Of a stretch of 64,000 nucleotides of DNA, positions 1 through 8,170 are shown piece by piece; positions within the stretch are counted from its first letter, which is position 1, and the number at the start of each line of letters is the position of its first letter. Origin of the DNA: Halorientalis sp. IM1011 (lineage in GTDB: Archaea; Halobacteriota; Halobacteria; Halobacteriales; Haloarculaceae). Where the stretch lies: assembly GCF_001989615.1 (NCBI RefSeq), contig NZ_CP019067.1, positions 2,604,001 to 2,668,000 of the forward strand, given 5' to 3'. The position numbers and the translations under genes were made by a program. A model generated the notes under the pieces. The model saw nothing but the letters and a program-made list of their open reading frames with translations, had not been told where the DNA came from and did not search any database.

Positions 1-105
1 CGGTACACGTACGGGCTGGCCGCCGTGGCTGGTGTGGCGGCGGTCGGGCTCGCGGGGGCGAGTCTTTCAAATGGACTGTCACATTTATTCCCGTGGCGTC
101 GGTAA
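1..105 (+). CDS. C-terminal fragment of a membrane protein (5' end outside window)
   Basis: An open frame enters from the left edge and stops at TAA 103-105, giving the last 34 residues of a protein. They contain an Ala/Gly/Val-rich hydrophobic stretch (VAGVAAVGLAGAS), which looks like a final transmembrane helix, and a short basic tail ending PWRR. The next gene starts 10 bases downstream on the same strand and is also a membrane protein, so the two may be co-transcribed. The family cannot be judged from this fragment. Confidence 0.5.
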   Translation, partial: RYTYGLAAVAGVAAVGLAGASLSNGLSHLFPWRR

Positions 106-114
106 CCCGAACCG

Positions 115-531
115 ATGGCCCCGAGCCGCTCACGCGACGTGCGATCGATGGCACTCCTCGCGGGCGTCGTCTGCGCCGCAACGACGGTTTTCGGCGTGGT
201 CGGTTCGCCGATCACCGTCAGGATGGAGGAACCGGTGACCCTTCTCGCTGCATTCGCCTACGTCGCCATCGGCACCGGTGCCGTCGCGACCGTCTCGCTG
301 TTCCTGTTCGTCGGCCGGTCCCTGTTGTCGCCGGGGATCGTCGGTAGCGGGTACCTCGCCGTCGTCTACGCCGGGTTTCTCGGCGCTGGTGAGACGGAGT
401 CGCTGGTAGTCCTGTTGAGCCACTGGCCGTGGGCGTTCGCCGCGGCGCTGGGGCTTGGACTCGTCGAGTACCTGATCCGTCGCGGAATCGAACGCTGGAC
501 CGGCCGGTTCGGTCCGCGACCGCTCGTCTGA
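115..531 (+). CDS. small multi-pass membrane protein of unknown function
   Basis: A 138-residue protein. A short basic N-terminus (MAPSRSRDVRS) is followed by about four hydrophobic segments at roughly residues 12-30, 40-62, 68-88 and 100-118, and an Arg-rich C-terminal tail that should be cytoplasmic by the positive-inside rule. An in-frame ATG at residue 12 is an alternative start. It lies 10 bases after the truncated gene at the left edge and converges on the HAD gene with only 5 bases between stops. I recognise no family; it is supported by hydrophobicity, position and a clean frame. Confidence 0.6.
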   Translation: MAPSRSRDVRSMALLAGVVCAATTVFGVVGSPITVRMEEPVTLLAAFAYVAIGTGAVATVSLFLFVGRSLLSPGIVGSGYLAVVYAGFLGAGETESLVVLLSHWPWAFAAALGLGLVEYLIRRGIERWTGRFGPRPLV

Positions 532-536
532 GCCGG

Positions 537-1184
537 TCAGTCGCCCGCCGGCGACTCCCCGCCGAGTTCGGCGAAGCTCTCGATCCGGCGGTCGCCCAGT
601 ACGCACTGGCCCCGGCGGTGGGGATCGTGGCGCTCGACGTGGATCCCGTCGAGGCCGGCGTTCCAGGCCGCACCGATGTCGTGCGGGCCGTCGCCTGCGA
701 GGACCCCCGCGTGACCGTTGTATCCCATACCCAGATCCTCCATCGCCAACTCGACCGGTGCGGGGTCGGGTTTCCAGCCGATGTCCTCCGTACAGCAGAC
801 CACCGTATCGAACCAGTCGCGGATGTCCAGTCGGTCCAGCACGGGATCGGTGAGGTACCGCTGGCAGTGCGTGACGAGTCCGACCGGGCCGTCGAGGTCC
901 GCGACGAAGTCGGCGTCGTCGTAGAGGTAAGTGTGTTCCGCGCGAGCCTGGGCGTCCTCCACGTCGTGGAAGACGGTCCAGAACTCCTCGACGTCGACGC
1001 CCCACTCGCGCAACTGCTCGTCGCGCGACCCGCCGAGGCCGTGCCAGATGATCTCGGCCTCCCGGTCGGTGAACTCGCGACCGAGGCGGTCGCCGACCTC
1101 CTCGAACACGCCGCCGACGTAGTCGGGCTCGATGTCCACCAGCGTACCGTCGAGATCGAGCAACCAGAAGTCGTACGAAACCAT
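537..1184 (-). CDS. HAD-superfamily hydrolase (phosphatase-like)
   Basis: A 215-residue soluble HAD hydrolase. Motif I is D10-L-D12-G-T, holding the nucleophile and the acid/base Asp. A helical cap follows at ~20-85. Motif III is the Lys of WKPDPAP and motif IV is GDGPHD, giving the usual Mg-binding acidic residues. The layout fits the phosphoglycolate phosphatase/beta-phosphoglucomutase-like subgroup, but the substrate cannot be told from sequence. The sequence is rich in Asp and Glu as expected for a haloarchaeal cytosolic enzyme. Three other HAD enzymes occur in this window; this one has no pathway neighbour to suggest a role. Confidence 0.82.
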   Translation of the reverse strand: MVSYDFWLLDLDGTLVDIEPDYVGGVFEEVGDRLGREFTDREAEIIWHGLGGSRDEQLREWGVDVEEFWTVFHDVEDAQARAEHTYLYDDADFVADLDGPVGLVTHCQRYLTDPVLDRLDIRDWFDTVVCCTEDIGWKPDPAPVELAMEDLGMGYNGHAGVLAGDGPHDIGAAWNAGLDGIHVERHDPHRRGQCVLGDRRIESFAELGGESPAGD

Positions 1185-1288
1185 CGGAATCGGGATTCCG
1201 AAGATACGCGGTTAGTTACTAAGTGCCTTCTGTTCGTTTCGGTACCGTATACCACGACTCGGACGGACCGCACCGCGACCGAACCCCA

Positions 1289-2059
1289 TCAGACCGTCCC
1301 GACCGGTTCGCCGGCACCGATCACGAACTCACCGTCGAACCGGAGCCGCGCCAGCGCCCGCTCCCCCAGATCGAGGTCGCGGAGCCGGTCGGCCCGCGGG
1401 TGGTCGCCGAGTTCCCACGTCGCCTGGCCCGAGTAGGGCCACGCGCCGAGTCGCCCGTCCAGCGTCAACTGCTCCCGGAGGAGCGTCCCGTCCTTGACGG
1501 TGTAGGACACGCCCTCCTGGCGCTGGTCGACTGCTGGTGGGGCCTCGACGTCGAGCGTGATGACCTCTTGTCCGTCCGCCGTGACCGTCGTCCGCCGCCC
1601 GGCGACGTGGTCGTCGTGGTCGATCTCCGCGACTTCTTTCGGGTAGCCCCAGACGTCGACACCGAGGGCTTTCGCCGGTTCGGTCGTCACCGGGAGGTAC
1701 CAGACGTACCCCGACGCGCCGTGCGTGGCGAGCGACGCGAACGGCCACGAGCGCTCCCCCGCCTCGACGGCCGGAAACATGACGCTGAACTCGTCGTAGG
1801 GCGTCATCACCTCGTCGCCGATGCGGTGGTACTCGACGGCGAGGACGGTCACCGCCGCTCGCCGCGGCGTCGCCCGTATCGGTTCGAGCCCCCGCGGGAG
1901 CAGGTCGTCGACCGCCGGCCGATCGGCCGAGAAGATCGCCCCATACACCGTCGCCTCCGTCGACAACGGCACCGATACCGTCTCTCCCGTCGACAGCGTG
2001 ATCGGTTCCGCAACTGTGCCCCCAGCCTGTGGCGTCGTCCCCATGTCCGTGGCTGTCAC
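1289..2059 (-). CDS. acetoacetate decarboxylase-family protein
   Basis: A 256-residue protein resembling the acetoacetate decarboxylase (ADC) superfamily. The diagnostic stretch is VWGYPKEVAEI around residue 136-146, where K141 sits at the position of the Schiff-base lysine of ADC. The N-terminal half (TVYGAIFSADRPAVDDLLP) resembles the region where ADC-like proteins start their beta-barrel. Many superfamily members are not true acetoacetate decarboxylases but act on other keto acids or as aldolase-dehydratases, so the substrate is unassigned. ATG at 2059 is used; a second ATG five codons in is possible. It shares its strand with the HAD gene downstream but nothing ties the two together. Confidence 0.72.
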   Translation of the reverse strand: MTATDMGTTPQAGGTVAEPITLSTGETVSVPLSTEATVYGAIFSADRPAVDDLLPRGLEPIRATPRRAAVTVLAVEYHRIGDEVMTPYDEFSVMFPAVEAGERSWPFASLATHGASGYVWYLPVTTEPAKALGVDVWGYPKEVAEIDHDDHVAGRRTTVTADGQEVITLDVEAPPAVDQRQEGVSYTVKDGTLLREQLTLDGRLGAWPYSGQATWELGDHPRADRLRDLDLGERALARLRFDGEFVIGAGEPVGTV

Positions 2060-2104
2060 CGCCCCCGGGGAAAGCGTTGTCGCCGTCTGGTTCGCCCAGT
2101 CCGC

Positions 2105-2353
2105 CTACTCATCTACGCCCACGTCGACACCGACGTCCACGTCCACGTCGCTCAGGCCGTCGGTCAATCCACCGAGGCCACCGCTGTCGTCCCCGCTCTC
2201 CCCGCCGATGGCGTCGACCCAGGCAACGAGGGCCGCCTGTATCGCTTCCGACCGGTCCTCGAAGCCACCGGCCGCACCGGCCTCGTCGACCGCCGCAAGC
2301 AGCGCCGTCGGCAGTTCCACCTCGATCCCCGTCGTGTCGTCGTACTCTCCCAT
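2105..2353 (-). CDS. ribbon-helix-helix (CopG-like) protein with acidic repeat tail
   Basis: An 82-residue protein. Residues ~10-48 (IEVELPTALLAAVDE, then RSEAIQAALVAWVDA) fit a ribbon-helix-helix fold: a short beta strand followed by two helices with the RSEAI start of helix B. Such proteins dimerise and bind DNA through the paired strands. The tail is a Gly/Ser linker and then a low-complexity run alternating Asp and Val (residues ~69-82), which is unusual. No partner toxin gene is adjacent, so it is more likely a stand-alone regulator than an antitoxin. ATG 2353 was chosen because upstream in-frame sequence is Arg-rich shadow reading. Confidence 0.7.
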   Translation of the reverse strand: MGEYDDTTGIEVELPTALLAAVDEAGAAGGFEDRSEAIQAALVAWVDAIGGESGDDSGGLGGLTDGLSDVDVDVGVDVGVDE

Positions 2354-2406
2354 ACTTGCGGCTGCTGAGTCGAGAAAGAAAACGGCTCTGGTTCGACAGC
2401 TCCCGG

Positions 2407-2829
2407 TCAACCGTCTCCGTCGACCACACGGATCGACGAGCCGAGATACTTCGACAGCACGTCCGGGACGCCGTCGGCGTTGAACTGGCCGAGGTCGTCG
2501 GCTATCTCCGCTTTCAGCGCGTCGAGATACGCTCCGTCCGTCCGGAGTTCTCGAAAGTCCACAGAGAGCACCGTGACGCCCAGCGCGTCCTCGGTCAACT
2601 CGCGGAAGTAGTCGGGGTCGTTCAGTTCCCCGCGCCAGCAGTTGTCCCGGAAGAACAGCCAGCCGTCCTCTCCGGGTGGGTCGGCCTCGCGGTAGAGTCT
2701 CGTTTCGAACTCGGCGGGGTCGGCCCGCAGCCCCGGCGGGTCGGGATCGAGCCGGAACCGACACCCGAAGACGTACTCGGCGGTGCCCGACGGCTCGTCA
2801 CTGCCCCCGCTCCAGTCGCTCGTCGTCAC
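2407..2829 (-). CDS. conserved haloarchaeal protein, probably the LWR-salt family
   Basis: A 140-residue acidic soluble protein starting at GTG 2829, whose GTGA overlaps the stop of the pterin dehydratase gene upstream, so the two are probably translationally coupled. It carries a FRDNCWRGELND block near the middle and a SKYLGSSIRVVDG block at the C-terminus. These resemble a haloarchaea-specific family I know as the LWR-salt protein, in which the NLWRGE motif is the signature; here the Leu is Cys. The biochemical function of that family is not known to me. It contains no membrane segment or signal peptide. Confidence 0.68.
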   Translation of the reverse strand: MTTSDWSGGSDEPSGTAEYVFGCRFRLDPDPPGLRADPAEFETRLYREADPPGEDGWLFFRDNCWRGELNDPDYFRELTEDALGVTVLSVDFRELRTDGAYLDALKAEIADDLGQFNADGVPDVLSKYLGSSIRVVDGDG

Positions 2830-3104
2830 TCGTAGACTTCGTCGAACCGCTCGGCGAGGTCGATGTCCTTCTGGGTGATGCCCCCGGCGTCGTGCGTGGT
2901 CAGCCGGACTTCCACCTCGCCCCAGGTGATCGTTATCTCCGGGTGGTGCCAGGCGTCCTCGGCGATGCCACCGATGCCCGACGCGAACCCGACGCCGGGG
3001 AGGTACGAATCGAACTCGTAGGTCCGGACGATTTCGTCGCCGTCCCGGTCCCAGTCCTCGGGAAGCTGTGCCTCGATCTCGGAGTCGTCGAGCAGGTCCG
3101 CCAT
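2826..3104 (-). CDS. pterin-4a-carbinolamine dehydratase
   Basis: A 92-residue protein of the PCD/DCoH family, which dehydrates 4a-hydroxytetrahydropterins so that the pterin cofactor can be recycled. The characteristic metal-free active-site block AWHHPEITITW lies at residues 51-61, with H53, H54 and P55 matching the family's HHP motif; a second conserved His is in TTHDAGG (~71). Length matches the family (~95). ATG 3104 gives a normal N-terminus (MADLLDDSEIEAQLPEDW). Its stop overlaps the start of the LWR-salt-like gene in a GTGA arrangement, suggesting an operon. The pterin it serves in haloarchaea is not clear from context. Confidence 0.9.
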   Translation of the reverse strand: MADLLDDSEIEAQLPEDWDRDGDEIVRTYEFDSYLPGVGFASGIGGIAEDAWHHPEITITWGEVEVRLTTHDAGGITQKDIDLAERFDEVYE

Positions 3105-3187
3105 ACCCGTATCGTCGGGCGGGCGGCCCAAAAAGCTCGGCCTCGCCGGGAAAAGAGTTAGTATCGCTAACACGTATCGGACAGACC

Positions 3188-3796
3188 ATGTGGGATCGGA
3201 TCGACCGGCGACGGTTCCTGGCAGGCGGCTCGGCGATCGTCGCTGCCGGAGCGATAGCGAGACGGCCGCCGTCGTCGTCATCCGCAGTGGATCTCGGCCC
3301 TCGGGTCGTGACCGATCCGACCCTCGCGGTGGAAACCCCCGAGAAACTGGTCGGGAACGTCCGGGCGACCCAGGACGTGATCGATACGGAATCGACCGCG
3401 TCGCTCGATCTCTCGTTCACCTGGACCGGCTCGGAGACACGGCGGATCGAGTTCGGCGCGAACGAGATTCCGTTCAGCAATCCCAGACGCTCCGCCCCGG
3501 ACGGGGCCACCGCGATGCTGGTGACCGCGGAGACGGGTGCGGCGATCGACCGCCGTGACGACCGGACCTGGGTCCCGAACGACGCGGATGAAATAACGAC
3601 ATTTCTGCCGCTGGAGGGCTATACCTTCGACCCGGGCGAAACCGCGAGCTGGTCCTGGCAGCTCTGGGGGGTTCCGGGCGAGACCGCGTCCATCGAACCC
3701 GGTGCGTACCGGTTCGAATCGCGGTCCGGGAGCCGCGGCGACGGGGACCCGATGGTGACCCTCTCGCTGTCCGTCGAACCGCTCCGGCGTTCGTAG
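3188..3796 (+). CDS. Tat-exported protein of unknown function
   Basis: A 202-residue protein with a twin-arginine signal peptide: DRRRFLAGG at residues 6-14 followed by a hydrophobic Ala/Ile stretch. No lipobox Cys follows, so it is probably released or loosely cell-wall bound rather than lipid anchored. The mature part is beta-rich (SLDLSFTWTGSETRRIEFGAN, then a WSWQLWGVPG block at ~156-165 and GAYRFES near the end), which resembles immunoglobulin-like folds such as the BsuPI-type inhibitor fold, but I cannot make that assignment firmly. ATG 3188 sits just after an AT-containing stretch (GTTAGTATCGCTAAC at ~3157-3171) that could be the promoter. Confidence 0.7.
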   Translation: MWDRIDRRRFLAGGSAIVAAGAIARRPPSSSSAVDLGPRVVTDPTLAVETPEKLVGNVRATQDVIDTESTASLDLSFTWTGSETRRIEFGANEIPFSNPRRSAPDGATAMLVTAETGAAIDRRDDRTWVPNDADEITTFLPLEGYTFDPGETASWSWQLWGVPGETASIEPGAYRFESRSGSRGDGDPMVTLSLSVEPLRRS

Positions 3797-3862
3797 GCCA
3801 ACGGCCGGGAGACCCCGTCTCCGATCCGAAATCCCTTCCACGCCCGCGCTCGAAGCGCGTCT

Positions 3863-5056
3863 GTGACGCCCCGTTCGGCTCGTACCGCCCTGGCCGCCGT
3901 CGTGTTCGCCGTCCTGCTGGCACAGGTGTTGCTCTACCCCGGTATCGACACGCTGGTGACGGCGCTCGGTGCCGACACGACGCTGGACGCGAGCATGTGG
4001 TTCCTCGCCGCCGAGTTCGGTGCGTTCGTTCTCTTCGCCGGCCTCTGGGGCGCGGCCAGTGACGCCGCCGGCCGCCGGGTCCCCTTCATCGTCACCGGCG
4101 CGCTCGCCGGCGCGGCCGGCTACGCCCTGCTCGCCGGCCTCCCGCAGGTGTTCGACCTCCCGTTTCTGGCCATTCTGGGCCTGCGTACCCTGCAGGGCGC
4201 GGCGACCATCGGCGCGTTCTCCCTCTCGATCACGATGCTGATGGACCTGGATGGCGGGCACGGCCGCAACATGGGCGCGGCCGGCATCGCCATCGGCGGC
4301 GGGACCGCGCTGGGCGCGCCGCTGGGCGGGCAACTGTACGAACTCGACCCCTTCGCACCGCTCGTGGCCGCCAGCGCCCTCCTCGTCGTCGTCGGCCTCC
4401 TCGCTTCCCGAGTCACAGATCGGGCTCCCGACGAACACCGGGGTCGACTCGCGGCCGTCCGCGAGACGATCCGGGAGACCCCCGCAATCCTCGTCCCCTG
4501 CGCGTTCGGCTTCGTCGACCGCCTCACGGCGGGCTTTTTCGCCCTCGTGGGAACCCTCTATTTCCGGGACGTGTTCGAACTCTCGCCCGGTGCCACGGGG
4601 CTGATGCTCGCGCTGTTTTTCGCGCCGTTCGCGCTCTTTCAGTACCCTTTCGGCGTCCTCTCGGACCGAATCGGGCGCACGATTCCCGTCCTCGCGGGAT
4701 CGGCGCTGTACGGTATCGTCGTGATCGGCGTCGGCTTCGCGCCGACAGTCGCGCTCGCCGGCGCTGCGATGGTCGCCGTCGGCGTCATCGGCGCGCTGAT
4801 GGCCCCGGCGACGATGGCGCTGGTCACCGACCTGGCCGCCGACGACCGCCGCGGCGTCGCGATGGCCGCGTTCAACGCCGTCGGAAGCCTCGGCTTCCTG
4901 GCCGGCGTCCTCGTCGGCGGCACCGTCGCCGACGAGTTTGGCTTCTTCGCGGCCTTCCTCACCGTCGGCGGGATGGAAGTCGTCGTCGCGACGTTGGCTA
5001 TCCCGGCCTTTCTCCGGCTGGATATTCCGAGCGTCGAGAAACGAGTCGACTCCTGA
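3863..5056 (+). CDS. major facilitator superfamily transporter
   Basis: A 397-residue integral membrane protein with about 12 hydrophobic helices in two halves. The conserved loop 2-3 signature appears as GAASDAAGRRVPF (~60-72) and again in the second half as GVLSDRIGRTIPV (~264-276), the GxxSDxxGRR-type motif A that defines MFS permeases. The pattern suggests a drug:H+ antiporter-type or sugar-type carrier, with no basis for naming a substrate. The start is GTG 3863. It is separated by 66 bases from the Tat protein gene and ends 3 bases before the convergent hemA stop. Confidence 0.85.
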   Translation: MTPRSARTALAAVVFAVLLAQVLLYPGIDTLVTALGADTTLDASMWFLAAEFGAFVLFAGLWGAASDAAGRRVPFIVTGALAGAAGYALLAGLPQVFDLPFLAILGLRTLQGAATIGAFSLSITMLMDLDGGHGRNMGAAGIAIGGGTALGAPLGGQLYELDPFAPLVAASALLVVVGLLASRVTDRAPDEHRGRLAAVRETIRETPAILVPCAFGFVDRLTAGFFALVGTLYFRDVFELSPGATGLMLALFFAPFALFQYPFGVLSDRIGRTIPVLAGSALYGIVVIGVGFAPTVALAGAAMVAVGVIGALMAPATMALVTDLAADDRRGVAMAAFNAVGSLGFLAGVLVGGTVADEFGFFAAFLTVGGMEVVVATLAIPAFLRLDIPSVEKRVDS

Positions 5057-5059
5057 GAA

Positions 5060-6391
5060 TCAGTCGTCGAGCTGGTTGAGGACCGCCTGTGGCATCTCGG
5101 CTTTCATGTCCTCGGGGATCTCCTCGGGATCCATGCTGGAGACGAACTCCGGGACGTCCGAACCGAACTCCGGATCGAACAGCTGGAGCGCGGTGTTGAT
5201 CGTCGTCCAGTCGTCCTCCTCGGCGGCGTCGCGCAGACTCTGGGTCGGCGGCGCGAGCAACTGCCCGACCAGGGCGTCGGCCATCGACTCGACGACCTCC
5301 TTTTCCTCGTCGTCCAGATCCAGTTTCTCGAACGCCGTGGATAGCTCGCGGGCCTTCGTCCGCTCGGCGCTCTCGTACATGCCCGCGATCACCTGATCGG
5401 CCCGCTTGCGCTTGTACTGGGTGAGCAGGTGTTCGAACTCCTCGTCGACGAGTTGTTCGACCGCCTCGGCGGCGGACTCCCGCTGTTGCCGGGAGGCCGC
5501 CGTCACTGACTCCAGCGCGTCCATGTCCCTGACCGTCACGGCGTCCAGGTCGTCGGCCGCCGGCGGCACGTCCCGGGGCTGGGCGAGGTCGATCACGAGG
5601 GTATCGCCGGCGCGCTCGAGCGTGTCGACGCCGACGACGTGGTCGGGACTGCCCGTCGCCGTGATCACCAGATCCGCCCGCTCGATGGCCGTCGAGACGC
5701 CGTTGAGTCCGAGGGCGGACCCGTCCACGTCGAGTCGGCCCACCAGATGCTCCGCGTGGGGCACAGTTCTGTTCGCGACGAGCACGCGCTCGACGGTCCC
5801 GTCGAGGGCTTTGGCGACGAGTGACCCCATCTCGCCCGCGCCGACGACCAGCGCCGTCGCGGTTTCGAGGTCACGTTTCCGCTCGGCGAGGTTGACGGCT
5901 GCGCTACCCAACGATACCGTCCCCTCGTTGATGGCGGTCTCGGTGCGGGCGCGCTCGCCGACGTGGATCGCCTTCGTCACGCCGTTTTCAAGCACCGGCC
6001 CCATCGCGCCGACGCCGCGTGCGTCCTCGTAGGCGTCCCTGACCTGACCGAGGATCTGATCCTCGCCCAGGACGATCGATTCGAGGCCCGCGGCCACCCG
6101 GAGGAGGTGGCGCAGGCTCTGTTCGTGCCCCATCTCGACGACGGCATCGTCGGACACGGTCGCGTGGTAGTTCTCCAGCGCGGCCCGACCGACCGACGCT
6201 TCCGGGGCGACGGCGTAGGCCTCCGCGCGGTTACAGGTCTGGAGGACGTACGCCTCCTCGACGCCCGGTTGATCGAGTAGCGACTCGACGGCCCGACGCT
6301 GGTCCTCGGTACAGGCCGCCTCGATGTCGTCGACACTGGCCTGCCCGTGGGCGATACTGACACCTGCAATCACGCCGGCTCCGTTTATCAC
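5060..6391 (-). CDS. hemA: glutamyl-tRNA reductase
   Basis: A 443-residue enzyme that reduces glutamyl-tRNA(Glu) with NADPH to glutamate-1-semialdehyde, the first step of tetrapyrrole synthesis by the C5 route. The catalytic Cys is C53 in LQTCNRAEAY. The NADP-binding Rossmann loop is VVGAGEMGSLVAKAL (~183-197), and the C-terminal third forms the long dimerisation domain. The frame opens with GTG 6391, overlapping the precorrin-2 dehydrogenase stop as GTGA; a second GTG at 6373 (MIAGVSIAHG) would give a start closer to the usual family N-terminus and may be the true one. It is the last gene of a heme-precursor operon that reads leftward. Confidence 0.95.
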   Translation of the reverse strand: MINGAGVIAGVSIAHGQASVDDIEAACTEDQRRAVESLLDQPGVEEAYVLQTCNRAEAYAVAPEASVGRAALENYHATVSDDAVVEMGHEQSLRHLLRVAAGLESIVLGEDQILGQVRDAYEDARGVGAMGPVLENGVTKAIHVGERARTETAINEGTVSLGSAAVNLAERKRDLETATALVVGAGEMGSLVAKALDGTVERVLVANRTVPHAEHLVGRLDVDGSALGLNGVSTAIERADLVITATGSPDHVVGVDTLERAGDTLVIDLAQPRDVPPAADDLDAVTVRDMDALESVTAASRQQRESAAEAVEQLVDEEFEHLLTQYKRKRADQVIAGMYESAERTKARELSTAFEKLDLDDEEKEVVESMADALVGQLLAPPTQSLRDAAEEDDWTTINTALQLFDPEFGSDVPEFVSSMDPEEIPEDMKAEMPQAVLNQLDD

Positions 6392-7035
6392 TCGAGATCA
6401 CCCGTCACGTCCGCAATCACGTCCTCGGCCACTTGCCGTGGCTTTGTCCTGCCACTATCTAAATGCTTCCAAACACGCCCGGACCGCACGACCGCCCGAA
6501 TCGCCGCCCGCCGCTCGTCCGGATCGACGTCATCGCCCTGCAACTCCGACCGCAACTCGCCGGTCAACTCGGCCATCTCGCCGGCCCCCTCGATGTCGTC
6601 CTCGATTTCCTGGCGTAGATGCCGGCTCAGCGCCGGACTCCGCCCGCCAGTCGAAATCGCGACCGTCACCGGTCCGTCCCGCACCGTCGCCGGCACGACG
6701 ACACTCTCTGGATCGCGCTCGCCGTGCTCGTCCGTCCGGTTGACCAGCGCGCCAGCGTCCCGGGCCGCCCGCTCGATGGCCGCGTTCAGGTCGCCGTCGT
6801 CGGTCGCCGCCACCACCAGCGCCGGATCGGTGTCGTCGATCCACTCCGCGACCGCGGCGGCGTCCGGCGCGGCCGTCACGCGCTCGGCCCCGCCGAAGTC
6901 CGCGTCGGCGAACGAGGGGCTGACGACGATCACCTCGGCCTCGCGGGCGAACCGCCGGGCCTTCCGCGCGCCGACCGACCCGCCACCGAACACGAGAACG
7001 GTCGCGCCCGAGAAGTCGTGCAACAGGGGGATCAT
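6388..7035 (-). CDS. precorrin-2 dehydrogenase / sirohydrochlorin ferrochelatase-type protein
   Basis: A 215-residue NAD-dependent enzyme that oxidises precorrin-2 to sirohydrochlorin, and in some homologs also inserts iron. The Rossmann nucleotide loop is LVFGGGSVGARKARRF at ~14-29. The block LVNRTDEHG (~108) and the substrate-side motif STGGRSPALSRHLRQEIE (~135-152) are typical of the Met8/CysG-B family. There is no uroporphyrinogen methyltransferase domain fused to it. It lies between the AhbA/AhbB fusion gene (11 bases) and hemA (4-base overlap), which fits delivery of siroheme to heme synthesis. Confidence 0.9.
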   Translation of the reverse strand: MIPLLHDFSGATVLVFGGGSVGARKARRFAREAEVIVVSPSFADADFGGAERVTAAPDAAAVAEWIDDTDPALVVAATDDGDLNAAIERAARDAGALVNRTDEHGERDPESVVVPATVRDGPVTVAISTGGRSPALSRHLRQEIEDDIEGAGEMAELTGELRSELQGDDVDPDERRAAIRAVVRSGRVWKHLDSGRTKPRQVAEDVIADVTGDLE

Positions 7036-7045
7036 TCCTGCCCCA

Positions 7046-8119
7046 TCAGTCGTCGGCTTCACCCGGTTCGACCGTGTTCGCTCGGGCCCGCTCGTCCATC
7101 CGGATGCCGGTCTTCTTGAGGATCCGGGTGGAGAACAGCGTGTCCCAGTCCTCGTCGTCCACGTCCCAGAACTCGGCCATCTTCTCGCGGACCTGCTGGA
7201 CACGCTCGGCGCTCTCTTCTTCGCTGCGGCCGTGGGTCATCGCGAAGAAGTTGTACGGCCAGACACCCTCGTGTCGGGGCCGTTCGTAACAGTGCGTGAC
7301 GAAGTCCAGCGACGCGACGGCCGGCCCGACCTCGTCGACGACCTCGTCTGGCACGTCCCAGACCGTCATGCCGTTCTCCGTGTAGCCCAGCGCGTAGTGG
7401 TTCGGGATCACGCCGACCCGCCGGACCTTTCCTTCCTCGTTAAACCGCTTGATCGTCGAGAGCACCCACTCCACGTCCACCTCGAGAGCCTCGGCCACGT
7501 CCCGATAGGGCGTCGGCGAGATCGGCAGCCCGTCCTGAATCTCCAGTACGAGATCGAGTTCCCGGGGCGTGAGGGAGGCCCGGTCGGTCGGGGTCACGTC
7601 GGGGCCGAGATCCGAGCAGTCCACGTCGCCCTCCGAAATCGGGCCGTCGAGCAGGAACTTCGCCTCCACCCGGAACTCCTGCTGTTTGGGCAGGTTGTAG
7701 GTCTCCTGTCCCGTGTCGTCTTCGATGGACGCGAGCACGTCTTCCACCGCGTCCGCGTCCGGGACGCTGACGACGAACCACATGTTGAGGTGGGGATGCT
7801 CGCGTTCGTAGTTGTGTGCCACCGCGTCGTACTCGTTGACCTGCTCGGCGACCTCGTCGTACCGGTCCTCGGGGGCGTGCATGGCCACCAGCGTGGCCGC
7901 GCCGCCGATCTCTTCGGCGTTGATCAGCGCACCGAAGCGCGTCAGGACGCCTTCCTCGTCGAGGTCCCTGACCCGCTCGAAGAGATCGTCGGCGTCGACG
8001 TCGACGCCGCGGTCCCGGAGCGCCGCGGCCGCCGGCTCGAAGGGACGTTCGACGACCGGGAACCCGCCCTGGAAGGCGTTGACGATCGCCCGGTCGACCC
8101 GTCCGAGATCATCGCTCAT
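7046..8119 (-). CDS. siroheme decarboxylase, AhbA-AhbB fusion (Lrp/AsnC-like)
   Basis: A 357-residue protein made of two homologous halves (about 1-165 and 185-345). Each starts with an AsnC-type winged helix (e.g. LDEEGVLTRFGALIN in half 1, FNEEGKVRRVGVIPNHY in half 2) followed by a RAM-like ferredoxin fold. This is the architecture of siroheme decarboxylase, where AhbA and AhbB convert siroheme to 12,18-didecarboxysiroheme in the alternative heme pathway. In most organisms the two are separate subunits; the fused form occurs in haloarchaea. Co-location with hemA and precorrin-2 dehydrogenase supports this over a transcription-regulator reading. ATG 8119 was chosen; the frame extends upstream without a convincing N-terminus. 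Confidence 0.88.
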   Translation of the reverse strand: MSDDLGRVDRAIVNAFQGGFPVVERPFEPAAAALRDRGVDVDADDLFERVRDLDEEGVLTRFGALINAEEIGGAATLVAMHAPEDRYDEVAEQVNEYDAVAHNYEREHPHLNMWFVVSVPDADAVEDVLASIEDDTGQETYNLPKQQEFRVEAKFLLDGPISEGDVDCSDLGPDVTPTDRASLTPRELDLVLEIQDGLPISPTPYRDVAEALEVDVEWVLSTIKRFNEEGKVRRVGVIPNHYALGYTENGMTVWDVPDEVVDEVGPAVASLDFVTHCYERPRHEGVWPYNFFAMTHGRSEEESAERVQQVREKMAEFWDVDDEDWDTLFSTRILKKTGIRMDERARANTVEPGEADD

Positions 8120-8170
8120 GCCAGAATATGGGGGCCGGGGCGGCATAAATCCGCGCTTGTCGGCCGCGAA

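Noticed and set aside
2105..2353. RHH antitoxin of a toxin-antitoxin pair
   Set aside because: The neighbours are a decarboxylase-like gene and the LWR-salt-type gene, neither toxin-like, so it is listed only as a ribbon-helix-helix protein.
1223..2368. 381-codon plus-strand frame over the acetoacetate decarboxylase-like gene
   Set aside because: The translation is Arg/Pro/Gly-rich and the minus strand carries the ADC lysine motif.
7046..8119. Simple Lrp/AsnC transcription regulator
   Set aside because: Two AsnC-like halves and the position beside hemA and precorrin-2 dehydrogenase match siroheme decarboxylase.
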